Shown: one piece after another, positions 1 to 8,146 of the stretch
Numbering within the stretch: position 1 is the first letter of the stretch
How the letters are laid out: the number at the start of each line of letters is the position of its first letter
Origin: Planctomycetota bacterium
GTDB taxonomy: Bacteria; Planctomycetota; PUPC01; JACPCR01
Length of the DNA: 26,525 nucleotides
Assembly: GCA_030740295.1 (NCBI GenBank)
Contig: JASLXP010001248.1
Coordinates: forward strand, 1 to 26,525
Direction of reading: 5' to 3'
Notes under the pieces: model-generated
What the model was told of the DNA's origin: nothing
Seen by the model: only the letters and a program-made list of their open reading frames with translations
Databases searched by the model: none
Position numbers and translations under genes: made by a program

Positions 1-568
1 TGGATTCAACGAAATTTGAGATAGTTGGCGGATATTTCTGCACACAGGACCTGCTCAGTTCGGCCGTACCGGAATGCCCCTTGGCAAAGACACAGTCCGC
101 GTGAATGGCCAGGAGCTCACCAAGTCTGCCCGATCCCAGAATCTCCCTGGCGCGAGCCACGTGAGGCACATAGAGCTGTGTGAACATCTGGCTTTTGACC
201 CCGGCGTTTTCCACTGCCGCGGCTGCCCTTTTCGCCACATCCAGATATGGAGTCATCGGCTTGTCAATAAACAGATGTTTACCTGCCTGCGCACACTTGA
301 TCACGATGCGTCCTCTTCTCTCCGGCTCGGCGCAGACACTGACGGCATCGACCTCCGGATTCTGAAGCGCTACCTCCAAATCATCAATATGGGGGATACC
401 AAGCTCATCGGCCCAGGCCCGGTTAAGGCTGGCACGATTGGCGTCCACGTCCTTTTCGTCGGTCAGAGCCACCAGTTTGCAGCGAGGATCCGCGGCAAAG
501 TTCTTCGAGTGGTTTTCCTGGTGTGTATATTTGCCGGCAACGAGCAGGACTCCGAGCGGATGATTCAT
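1..568 (-). CDS. Gfo/Idh/MocA family oxidoreductase, 3' end beyond the window
   Basis: The frame is open from the ATG at 568 to the window edge (189 codons seen), so the C-terminus is missing. The visible part reads as the NAD(P)-binding half of a Gfo/Idh/MocA dehydrogenase: an N-terminal beta strand (GVLLVAG), then NPEVDAVSVCAEP, then AGKHLFIDKPM. The last is the family's conserved 'GKHVlcEKP' site with Asp in place of the usual Glu. GRLGELLAIHADC at about residue 150 begins the C-terminal sheet domain. Members oxidise or reduce sugars, inositols and related polyols. The substrate cannot be told here. The start codon overlaps the stop of the upstream small gene as ATGA, which implies translational coupling. 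Family assignment is firm; the exact function is unknown. Confidence 0.85.
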   Translation of the reverse strand, partial: MNHPLGVLLVAGKYTHQENHSKNFAADPRCKLVALTDEKDVDANRASLNRAWADELGIPHIDDLEVALQNPEVDAVSVCAEPERRGRIVIKCAQAGKHLFIDKPMTPYLDVAKRAAAAVENAGVKSQMFTQLYVPHVARAREILGSGRLGELLAIHADCVFAKGHSGTAELSRSCVQKYPPTISNFVES

Positions 569-1023
569 GACGTCCCCTCCAGCCGCACTGGCGCGTTTTC
601 ATTCATAGATTCAGCGATGCGGGCAACCAACTCGTCGCAATCCTGGATTTCTTCTTCAGAGCCGAAAGCGCAATCATGAAATTCGAGGGACTCGCTGTGA
701 ATGATTGAGCCCTGATTCCCGTAAAGAGATAAATCAATCCTGGGCTGGCCGTGCCGGGCGAGAGTGATGATTGCCGTAGCGGAGCTTTCAAATTCCGCGA
801 CAGCGGACAAGTGGCCTGCGGATGGATCTCCCGACACGAACAACTCAACGAGTTTCGTTCCCAGGCATTTGGAGGACAGCAGGATCAGGCCCGCAAATTG
901 GGAATTGAAGCCTTCGGCCGGACATTCCATCACTGCCGTCAGCCGCAAGAAGACGGGCTGGCCGATGCGGCCAGGCTCGATGGCTGTAGCAATGGTAGAG
1001 TGCAGTGATTGCCAGTAGTTCAT
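565..1023 (-). CDS. small protein resembling a lone Gfo/Idh/MocA C-terminal domain
   Basis: A 152-residue protein from the ATG at 1023. It begins MNYWQSLHS and shows GRIGQPVFLRL near residue 20, then LSAVAEFESSATAIITLAR, then a strand ending IDLSLYGNQGSI, then CDELVARIAESM. This order matches the C-terminal half of Gfo/Idh/MocA enzymes (GxIGxv.., a charged-strand sheet, 'iyGtkGsl', and a closing FxxaI helix). There is no Rossmann domain. Its TGA overlaps the ATG of the full oxidoreductase downstream. It may be a partner or regulatory subunit, or the relic of a duplicated dehydrogenase. An in-frame ATG at 1110 would add 29 residues of unlike composition, so the 1023 start is preferred. No good ribosome-binding site is seen for either start. 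Confidence 0.65.
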   Translation of the reverse strand: MNYWQSLHSTIATAIEPGRIGQPVFLRLTAVMECPAEGFNSQFAGLILLSSKCLGTKLVELFVSGDPSAGHLSAVAEFESSATAIITLARHGQPRIDLSLYGNQGSIIHSESLEFHDCAFGSEEEIQDCDELVARIAESMNENAPVRLEGTS

Positions 1024-1156
1024 TGAACGTAGTTCGGTATCGCAGCCACGGGCTGCATCAGAACGATTTCCACTTGAAACACATTTACGCCAGGCAGCAA
1101 TAAATCTCAACCCCGGCCCATCGAGAGAACGAAGGGGTGGTGTAACGCCCGCATCC

Positions 1157-1238
1157 GTAGGATGGCCGTCCCCGGCCGTCTTTCGCCCAACAGCTCAAGA
1201 GGGGAGAGGACGCCCATCCTACATTGCATCCTACATTG
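1157..1238. repeat. inverted repeat plus 12-bp tandem repeat at the carB 3' end
   Basis: GTAGGATGGCCGTCC at 1157-1171 pairs with GGACGCCCATCCTAC at 1208-1222 (15-base arms, one mismatch, 36-base spacer). It runs directly into two tandem copies of CATCCTACATTG (1215-1226 and 1227-1238). The second copy contains the carB stop codon and the last Met codon. This looks like an interspersed palindromic element, not a terminator: there is no T-tract. It lies in the 207-base gap between carB and the small dehydrogenase-like gene; nothing else was recognised in that gap. Confidence 0.7.
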
Positions 1239-4200
1239 CCGATGCGGAATCCTGCTGGTCGTGATACTCCCGCAGACTGGTCACGCTGTAACCTTGCTGT
1301 TTCACGGATTGAATGGCGTTCACCATCGCTTGCGCGCCGAACAGCGTCGTGCAGAGCGGGATCTGATTCATCACCGTGAAGCCGCGGAGCTCGGCTTCGG
1401 CCGCAGCAGCATTGCGGCGGGATGGGGTGTTGATGACCAGTTGAATCTCACCATTTTTCATGAGGTCGAGAACGTTCGGCCGGCCTTCCTGAATCTTGTA
1501 GACCTTGGTAACATCGAGGCCGTTTCGTGTGAGGACCTTATGTGTACCGCTGGTGGCCACGAGCTCGAAACCGAGGTCTTCCAGCTTTTTCGCTACGAAA
1601 ACGATGTGCCGCTTGTCCGAATCGCGCATGCTGATGAAAACTTTGCCTTTCTGTGGCACATCCTGTCCTGCGGCCATCTGAGCTTTGGCAAAGGCCATCC
1701 CCAGATCCTGATCGATACCCATTACTTCACCCGTCGAGCGCATCTCCGGACCGAGGATGACATCCGTGCCCGGAAACTTGTTGAATGGAAAAACGGATTC
1801 TTTGACGGCCTGGTATGAGATGTCGACCTCGCTGACGCCTTGCTCTTTCAGGCTGTGGCCGACCATTACCTTGGCGGCAATTTTTGCCCAGGGCACGCCG
1901 GTGGCCTTGCTGACGAAAGGCACCGTGCGGGATGCGCGCGGGTTTACCTCGATGATGAATACGTTTGTATCCTGAATTGCGAACTGAACGTTCATCAGGC
2001 CGCACACATTCAAAGCAAGCGCGAGGGCCTGGGTCTGATTGCGGATGTCTTCGACGACCGCGTCGCTCAGACTGAACGGCGGCAGTACGCACGCGCTGTC
2101 CCCGGAATGAATCCCGGCCTCTTCGATGTGCTCCATGATGCCGGCAATGAGGACCTGCTCGCCGTCCGACACCGCATCAACGTCGACCTCGATGGCGCCT
2201 TCGAGGAACCTGTCGATCAGGATCGGTTTCTCCGGCGAAGCGTCCACTGCGAAATCAATATACTTCTCCAGTTCGGTGTCGGTATAGACGATCTCCATAG
2301 CCCGCCCACCGAGTACAAACGAAGGCCGCACCACCGCGGGGTAACCGATCTCGCCAGCCACTTCGAGTGCGCTCTGTTTGTCCACTGCGATGCCGTTACG
2401 CGGCTGCTGGAGTTCGAGCTTTTGCAGAAGGCTGCGAAAGCGATCCCGATCCGACGCAAGACCGATGCTGTCGGGAGAAGTGCCGATGACTTTAACCCCC
2501 GCCTCCTCCAGCCCGGCAGAAAGATTCAGCGGGGTCTGCCCACCGTACTGCACGATCACTCCATCCGGCTGAAGACGGTCGTAGATGTTCAGGACGTCCT
2601 CGACCGTGACCGGCTCGAAAAAGAGTTGGTCGGAGGTGTCGTAATCGGTGCTCACCGTCTCCGGGTTGGAGTTTACCATGATGGATTCGATCCCGGCCTC
2701 TTTGAGAGCGAACGACGCGTGACAGCAGCAGTAGTCAAACTCGATCCCCTGCCCGATGCGGTTCGGCCCTCCGCCGAGGATCATGACCTTTTTTCGATCG
2801 GAGACACGCGCCTCGTCCTGTTCGTCCGCTGGAAAATTACTGATGAAGTTGTCATACGTGGAATAGTAGTACGGCGTGTAAGCCTCGAACTCGGCGGCAC
2901 AGGTATCGACCAGCTTATAGGAAGGGGTGACGTTCAGGCCCTTGCGATGCTCACGCACCGTTGAGCCCTTGGTCTGCCAGAGGTGGGCAAGCTGCTCGTC
3001 CGCATACCCGAGCCTTTTGGCTTCGAGCAGGACTTCCCGGGGCACTTCATCGAGCTCACTGGTTGCCCTGAGCGTCTCTTCGAAGGCGACGATCTCGATC
3101 ATGTTCTCCAGGAACCACCGATCTATTTTGGAATGCTCGAAGATCTCGTCCAGGCTCATCCCGGCGAGGAATGCGTAACGGAGGTAGAAGATTCTGTCCG
3201 CATTCGGAGTGATAAGCTTCTGCCGAATACTTTCGATATCGGGCAGGCCGCCGTTCATGACCTCGTCCTTGCGATCCAGGCCAAGCCCGAAGCGGCTGAT
3301 TTCAAGGCCGCGAATGGCTTTCTGCAGAGATTCCTTGAAGGTGCGGCCGATGGACATTGTCTCGCCGACGGATTTCATCTGCGAGGTCAGCATGCCATCC
3401 GCAAGCGGAAATTTCTCGAAAGTGAATCGAGGTATCTTCACCACGCAGTAATCGATGGTGGGCTCAAAACTGGCCGGAGTTTCCCTGGTGATATCGTTCG
3501 GAATTTCGTCGAGGGTGTATCCAACCGCAAGCTTGGCAGCAAACTTGGCAATCGGGAAACCGGTCGCCTTGGACGCCAGGGCAGAGCTACGGCTGACACG
3601 GGGGTTCATCTCGATCACGATCATGTCGCCGTTGTCCGGATTGATCGCGTACTGAATGTTGGAGCCGCCTGTCTCGACGCCAATCTCTCGCATGACCGCA
3701 AGGCTGGCGTCACGCATACGCTGGTATTCCTTGTCGGTCAACGTCTGCGCCGGCGCGACCGTGATGCTGTCGCCGGTATGCACGCCCATTGCGTCAAAAT
3801 TCTCGATGGAGCAGATGATGACCACGTTGTCCTTGCGGTCGCGCATCACCTCCATCTCGTATTCTTTCCACCCGATGACCGATTGCTCGATGAGGACTTC
3901 GTTCACGCGGCTGCATTCAATGCCGTACGCAGTGATCCGGTTGAATTCCTGCTGGTTGAAGGCGATCCCCGATCCCGTGCCTCCGAGCGTATATGCCGGC
4001 CGAATAATGCAGGGCAAGCCCACCTCAGCGAGCACTGCGTTGGCCTCTTCCATATTGTGCGCTATTCCGCTGCGCGGGACTCCCAGCCCGATATTTATCA
4101 TCGCGTCTTTGAACGCCTGGCGATCTTCCGCCTTATGAATGACCTCCCTGGTCGCGCCGAGCATGGTGACGCCCCACTTGTCCAGGATGCCTTGCTCCGC

Positions 4201-4506
4201 GCATTCCATTGCCACGTTCAGTCCGGTCTGGCCTCCGAGCGTCGGCAGCAGCGCGTCCGGTCGCTCCCGCTCGCAGATCTTGTCTACCGATAGCGGCGTG
4301 ACAGGCTCGAGATAAATCACGTCCGCGGTATCCGGATCGGTCATGATGGTCGCCGGATTGGAATTGAGGAGGACGACCTCATAGCCCTCCTCCCGCAGCG
4401 CCTTGCACGCCTGGGTGCCGGAGTAATCAAATTCACATGCCTGGCCTATGACAATCGGCCCGGAACCGATAAGCAGAATCTTCTTGATATCGTCTCGTTT
4501 GGGCAC
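1231..4506 (-). CDS. carB: carbamoyl phosphate synthase large subunit
   Basis: Makes carbamoyl phosphate from ammonia (delivered by the CarA glutaminase), bicarbonate and two ATP, for pyrimidine and arginine synthesis in the cytoplasm. At 1091 residues it is close to the usual length. It carries two homologous carboxyphosphate/carbamate synthetase halves (about 1-400 and 550-940) with paired [10 protein letters not shown] and GSGPIVIGQ nucleotide-site motifs. Both ATP-grasp regions are present ([14 protein letters not shown] in the first, [13 protein letters not shown] in the second). An oligomerisation segment lies between the halves, and an MGS-like allosteric domain follows about residue 940. 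The start is the GTG at 4506: the family begins with xPKRxDIKK, and AAAGGA lies 8 bases upstream. An upstream ATG at 4542 would add an unrelated 12-residue tail. No carA is visible nearby. Confidence 0.98.
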   Translation of the reverse strand: MPKRDDIKKILLIGSGPIVIGQACEFDYSGTQACKALREEGYEVVLLNSNPATIMTDPDTADVIYLEPVTPLSVDKICERERPDALLPTLGGQTGLNVAMECAEQGILDKWGVTMLGATREVIHKAEDRQAFKDAMINIGLGVPRSGIAHNMEEANAVLAEVGLPCIIRPAYTLGGTGSGIAFNQQEFNRITAYGIECSRVNEVLIEQSVIGWKEYEMEVMRDRKDNVVIICSIENFDAMGVHTGDSITVAPAQTLTDKEYQRMRDASLAVMREIGVETGGSNIQYAINPDNGDMIVIEMNPRVSRSSALASKATGFPIAKFAAKLAVGYTLDEIPNDITRETPASFEPTIDYCVVKIPRFTFEKFPLADGMLTSQMKSVGETMSIGRTFKESLQKAIRGLEISRFGLGLDRKDEVMNGGLPDIESIRQKLITPNADRIFYLRYAFLAGMSLDEIFEHSKIDRWFLENMIEIVAFEETLRATSELDEVPREVLLEAKRLGYADEQLAHLWQTKGSTVREHRKGLNVTPSYKLVDTCAAEFEAYTPYYYSTYDNFISNFPADEQDEARVSDRKKVMILGGGPNRIGQGIEFDYCCCHASFALKEAGIESIMVNSNPETVSTDYDTSDQLFFEPVTVEDVLNIYDRLQPDGVIVQYGGQTPLNLSAGLEEAGVKVIGTSPDSIGLASDRDRFRSLLQKLELQQPRNGIAVDKQSALEVAGEIGYPAVVRPSFVLGGRAMEIVYTDTELEKYIDFAVDASPEKPILIDRFLEGAIEVDVDAVSDGEQVLIAGIMEHIEEAGIHSGDSACVLPPFSLSDAVVEDIRNQTQALALALNVCGLMNVQFAIQDTNVFIIEVNPRASRTVPFVSKATGVPWAKIAAKVMVGHSLKEQGVSEVDISYQAVKESVFPFNKFPGTDVILGPEMRSTGEVMGIDQDLGMAFAKAQMAAGQDVPQKGKVFISMRDSDKRHIVFVAKKLEDLGFELVATSGTHKVLTRNGLDVTKVYKIQEGRPNVLDLMKNGEIQLVINTPSRRNAAAAEAELRGFTVMNQIPLCTTLFGAQAMVNAIQSVKQQGYSVTSLREYHDQQDSASAM

Positions 4507-4514
4507 CCTTGCAG

Positions 4515-4520
4515 TCCTTT
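4515..4520 (-). promoter_or_regulatory. ribosome-binding site deciding the carB GTG start
   Basis: AAAGGA on the minus strand, 8 bases before the GTG at 4506. It supports the GTG over the in-frame ATG at 4542. Confidence 0.6.
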
Positions 4521-4682
4521 TGCGGGCATAAAGAAACCACAAGCTCTCGCCTGTGGCTCTCGAATTTCGCCTCTCCTGAACTGGGCGGGGATGCTAGCAA
4601 AAGGAGCCGCTATGGCCAACAGAATCGGCTTTTTCAGGGGCTGTACTCCGGATTTGGCTGGGATGCGCAGAAATTCTGTGGC

Positions 4683-4701
4683 CACAGGCTGCCAGCCTGT
4701 G
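4683..4701. repeat. short perfect palindrome in the carB/cytochrome gap
   Basis: CACAGGCT-GCC-AGCCTGTG gives a perfect 8-bp stem with a 3-base loop. It sits in the 236-base gap between the cytochrome gene (stop at 4743) and carB (start at 4506). No T-run follows the stem in the direction of these genes, so it reads more like a dispersed palindromic repeat than an intrinsic terminator. Nothing else was recognised in this gap. Confidence 0.55.
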
Positions 4702-4742
4702 AGCCAGAAAAAATGAATGAGCTCACAGATAGGCCCCCGTAT

Positions 4743-7700
4743 CTACTGCTCGGCCATCAGAAACTCGACGATATCCGCCAGGTCCTGAGCCTTCAGGCCG
4801 AGGCTGGTCGCTTCAGGCATCATCGATATCTCGGACAGCTTTCTTTCAGCGATTTCATTCTTCGCGATTGATAGCTGTTTGCCCTCCTTGTCTCGCAGCA
4901 CGAGCGGATCCCCATCGCTGATGAGGATGCCCTGATAAACACCGTCGTCCTTATCCAGCACCTGCGTCATCTCGAATCCGAATGAGAGCGCCGAAGAAGG
5001 ATTCACAATGGAATCCAGCAAAATCTCCTTGCCAAACTTCCCACCGATACCGGTAAGGTCCGGGCCGATTTGCCCGCCTTTGCCATTGATGGCGTGACAC
5101 TGAGTGCAGGTGGCTCTGCCGTTGAACAGATCTTGCCCATTCGCCTTGTTTCCCTTCATTTTCGCAATCTCGTGTATCGGTGGAAGCGAGCCCTTCGGCA
5201 GCGGCTTCGCCGGTTCGGGTAATGGCTTTTCAGATTTTTTCGAGGTGAAGACCTGGAAGGTGACCGAGGGAGATCTGTTGTTCCTGCCTTTGATTTCGTC
5301 GATAACGCCAGTGCCCTTTAATCGAGTAAACCCCCCGCCGCCGATATCGAAAGCGATGACTGACTGGGCGTGAGTGCCGATGCTGTTCCGCAGCCTTTCG
5401 CCGTTCCTGAGCAATTGGTTTCCACCGGTGTTTCGGCCTTTGAGCACTTTGCCCCAGCCGGATTTTGCGGCGGTCCAATTGATGGAAGCGAGGGGCACAA
5501 CCTTCTCTCCATTGTAGAGCATCGGCTCGATCCAGTTGCACCAATCGCTGTTAATACCATCGCCAGCATCGGTGTTGACGAGGAAGAGCTTCGAGGCCCC
5601 GGTGATATCCACGTCATACTCGGCGATGGCCTTGCCTTTGATGGTTTCGCTTGACCAGATCGCCTTCTTCGGCACTCGGATATTCTGAGGAACACCCACA
5701 CCGAGACCGGCCGGGAGTTGTCTGGCGAGGTCGTATTCTCGCCAGTGTGTTTTGTGCCGGTGGCGCACCCACCACGCGGCGTATTGCTGGAGGTCGCCCG
5801 GTCCCTTTTTGGCGATCTGCAGCATGGCTTTTGCCGCGGGACGATTGAACGTGAACGCCAGTGCGTCAATGGATTGTTTTCGGGCAACCGGGTTCAGCGA
5901 AGGCGACATCGCCCGAATTTTGTGAAACGGGACGGCCTGCGGCGGATGGAGCCGCCAGGCGATGCCCGCGAAGCGAGCATCCCAATTGAGGGGGGAGCCG
6001 GTCTTATCCAAAAGCATTCTGAAAACTTCACTCTCCATTTTTTCGCACGCAATCCCGAAGGCCTCCAAATACCAGCGATCTTTGCCGTCGTAGCTTTCGG
6101 CAAGTTTGAGCAGCAGGTCTTTGCTCTTTTCAAGGGGAACATCCCGCAAAGCGAGCAATACTTCACGCCGTACGGCAATCGAAGGATCGTCAGCCAGCTT
6201 CGCCGCATGTTCGAGCATCCTGTGATTGGCTCTGCGAAGGGCACGGAAGGCAAGGATGCGGACCTGCGGCTCTTTGTCTCTAAGGAGGGCTTCCACCCTG
6301 GCGATACCTTTGGGGCCGAGCTTGGATTGCAGCCAGATGCCTCTGGCTCGAATGTAAGGACTAGCATCCCTGGTCAGATTCTGGGCCGCGTTCAAGGAGG
6401 CTTCGCCTTGCTCGACAAGTTTCTCGAAACCGAGGTAACGCACGTTCGGTGCAGGGCTCTTCATCGCTGCGATTTGGCCGACCGTGGTGGAGAGGTCGAT
6501 CTTGGGCGTTACAGGCTTTGCTCCATCGGGCACGATTCGGTAGATCGTTCCGCTTCCGGATTTGTCGCGCATGCGGTGCCCTCCGACGCCGGGATCAAAC
6601 CAGTCAGCAACGTAGATCGCGCCATCGGCGCCTACGGCCACGTCGGCCGGGCGAAACCAGGAGCGCAGATTCGTATCAATGCCCTGGCGATTCGGATCAA
6701 AGAAAGAGAAACGTTCGAGCTTGAATCCAGCGCCTTCCGGCACCGGCAGGTATCCCCAAACGACACGGCGGGCGGACTCGCAGCTCAGCAGAAGACCTCG
6801 ATACTTGTCACCGAGAATCCCGTTCTCATAAAACACAATGCCGGTTGGTGCTCCGTTGCCGTAAACATCGCCGGCCGGGATCGTTCCCGGGTCTTCCTGC
6901 CTCCACTCGGCGACACTGGTCGGTTGCCCGGGACGCTGGTCCGCTCGCCAGCTCCGGCTGCCGTCCGCGGAGGCAAAGCCCAGGTTACCGTATTCCATGA
7001 GCCACGTGGTACGACACGCGGGAGGATCGTCGTTGTCATTCTGAAACACGTCGCCGAAAGAGGTCACGCACTCTTCGTAGCTGTTGCGGAAGTTGTGGCC
7101 AATGACGGTCAACCCAGTGCCGTCCGGTCTGATTCGAAGTGCCACGCCTCCGACCCAGATCCGGCCGTCATCGCTGATCAGTCCCGGCTTATTGCTGCCC
7201 ATGCTGGGTGCGCCGCCATTATAAGAACTGCCGGCACGCAGGGTCCAGCCCGACTTGTCCTTCACGATGTGTGGGCCTGCATTCCCTGCGTTGAGATAAA
7301 ACTCCCCGTCCGGCCCCGCTTTCACTGCATGCAGACTGTGGTCGTGATCCTTCCCGCCAAATCCGGTGAGAAAGATCTCCTTTTTATCCACCTTTGGATC
7401 GAACTTCAGATCGTTGTTGACGTCCGTATAGAGAATCACACTCGGAGCGGACGAGACATAGATCCGATTGCCGAGCACTCCGATGCCGAGCGGCGCAACA
7501 AGGTCTGCATCCTGAACGAACACGGTGGACTTATCCGCCTTTCCGTCGCCGTCGGTATCTTCGAGCACTACAACCCGGTCACCCTCCGGGTGCTTAATGT
7601 CCACATCCGGTTTTCGAAAATTGCGATAGTTGATCGCCTCGGTCACCCAGATTCGGCCCTTGTGATCGACGTCCATGTTCGTCGGATTGTAGAACATGGG

Positions 7701-7898
7701 TGAGGTGGCCCAGACCGAAACTTCGAGCCCGTCGGGGAGATTGAATGCCTCGACCGGAACAAGCTGCGCAGAAGGCGTAATGCCTGGGGCCGGCTTCTTT
7801 GGCTTCCTTTTCTTCTTTTTAGTAGCAGTCTCAGTGAGCAGTAGAGTGGGGACGAAAAGTAAGCAGAGAACGCAGATGAGGGCGCGATATTTCGACAT
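4743..7898 (-). CDS. PVC-type heme-binding CxxCH protein (propeller, HEAT, NPCBM-like, cytochrome c)
   Basis: A 1051-residue exported protein. A signal peptide (hydrophobic run CVLCLLFVPTLLL) is followed by a Lys-rich stretch. Residues about 50-480 form a membrane-bound-dehydrogenase-like beta-propeller, with PTNMDVDHKGRIWVTEA near the start and VGADGAIYVADWFDPGVGGH near the end. Residues about 480-740 are HEAT-like repeats. Residues about 750-870 resemble an NPCBM carbohydrate-binding domain (DIGGGGFTRLKGTGVIDE). The C-terminus is a mono-heme cytochrome c with CTQCH at 931-935 and a likely distal Met in ISMMPE. This order is the PVC-type heme-binding family, abundant in planctomycetes and verrucomicrobia and generally thought to act in oxidation of sugars or polysaccharides at the cell surface. 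Substrate and electron acceptor are unknown. Confidence 0.93.
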   Translation of the reverse strand: MSKYRALICVLCLLFVPTLLLTETATKKKKRKPKKPAPGITPSAQLVPVEAFNLPDGLEVSVWATSPMFYNPTNMDVDHKGRIWVTEAINYRNFRKPDVDIKHPEGDRVVVLEDTDGDGKADKSTVFVQDADLVAPLGIGVLGNRIYVSSAPSVILYTDVNNDLKFDPKVDKKEIFLTGFGGKDHDHSLHAVKAGPDGEFYLNAGNAGPHIVKDKSGWTLRAGSSYNGGAPSMGSNKPGLISDDGRIWVGGVALRIRPDGTGLTVIGHNFRNSYEECVTSFGDVFQNDNDDPPACRTTWLMEYGNLGFASADGSRSWRADQRPGQPTSVAEWRQEDPGTIPAGDVYGNGAPTGIVFYENGILGDKYRGLLLSCESARRVVWGYLPVPEGAGFKLERFSFFDPNRQGIDTNLRSWFRPADVAVGADGAIYVADWFDPGVGGHRMRDKSGSGTIYRIVPDGAKPVTPKIDLSTTVGQIAAMKSPAPNVRYLGFEKLVEQGEASLNAAQNLTRDASPYIRARGIWLQSKLGPKGIARVEALLRDKEPQVRILAFRALRRANHRMLEHAAKLADDPSIAVRREVLLALRDVPLEKSKDLLLKLAESYDGKDRWYLEAFGIACEKMESEVFRMLLDKTGSPLNWDARFAGIAWRLHPPQAVPFHKIRAMSPSLNPVARKQSIDALAFTFNRPAAKAMLQIAKKGPGDLQQYAAWWVRHRHKTHWREYDLARQLPAGLGVGVPQNIRVPKKAIWSSETIKGKAIAEYDVDITGASKLFLVNTDAGDGINSDWCNWIEPMLYNGEKVVPLASINWTAAKSGWGKVLKGRNTGGNQLLRNGERLRNSIGTHAQSVIAFDIGGGGFTRLKGTGVIDEIKGRNNRSPSVTFQVFTSKKSEKPLPEPAKPLPKGSLPPIHEIAKMKGNKANGQDLFNGRATCTQCHAINGKGGQIGPDLTGIGGKFGKEILLDSIVNPSSALSFGFEMTQVLDKDDGVYQGILISDGDPLVLRDKEGKQLSIAKNEIAERKLSEISMMPEATSLGLKAQDLADIVEFLMAEQ

Positions 7899-8146
7899 AG
7901 ATGAGCGTCAGTTGTAGTTGTTGTGCCGCGAGTCATGAGGATGTTATTGACCGATTCAGGAATGGCCACAGAGTGCTCAGGCATGACCCAGTGCTCCGTG
8001 GTATAAACGCCTCGATTCCAATTGCGGCTACGTTTTTCGGGCTGTATTGGACCACACTATCGAAGGGCATACGTACGATAGATCGCCTCCTTTTCCCTGT
8101 CCTATTTCTGAAAGAGCAGGTTGATACCTGCCCCGGACCGCACCCC
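7899..8146. other. divergent intergenic region with a small inverted repeat
   Basis: A 248-base gap between two genes that start in opposite directions, so promoters for both should lie here. CTATCG at 8057-8062 and CGATAG at 8076-8081 form an inverted repeat around a central TACGTA and could be an operator. No convincing -35/-10 pair was found. An open frame continues upstream of the plus-strand gene to 7901, but it shows no signal-peptide or membrane character and is treated as non-coding. Confidence 0.3.

Noticed and set aside
2983..4293. 436-codon open frame on the plus strand
   Set aside because: Antisense of carB, with no domain or start signal.
4507..4685. Small minus-strand gene starting at 4685
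   Set aside because: It overlaps the carB 5' end in another frame, and its sequence spans the palindrome with no recognisable product.
4683..4701. Intrinsic terminator
   Set aside because: The stem is perfect but there is no U-tract after it on the minus strand.
5718..7703. 661-codon open frame on the plus strand
   Set aside because: It is opposite the cytochrome protein, whose domains and heme motif are unmistakable. High GC and codon bias keep the antisense frame open; its product has no recognisable domain.
7901..8146. N-terminal extension of the DUF2079 protein
   Set aside because: It adds 82 residues without membrane character and starts only 2 bases from the divergent gene, leaving no room for promoters.
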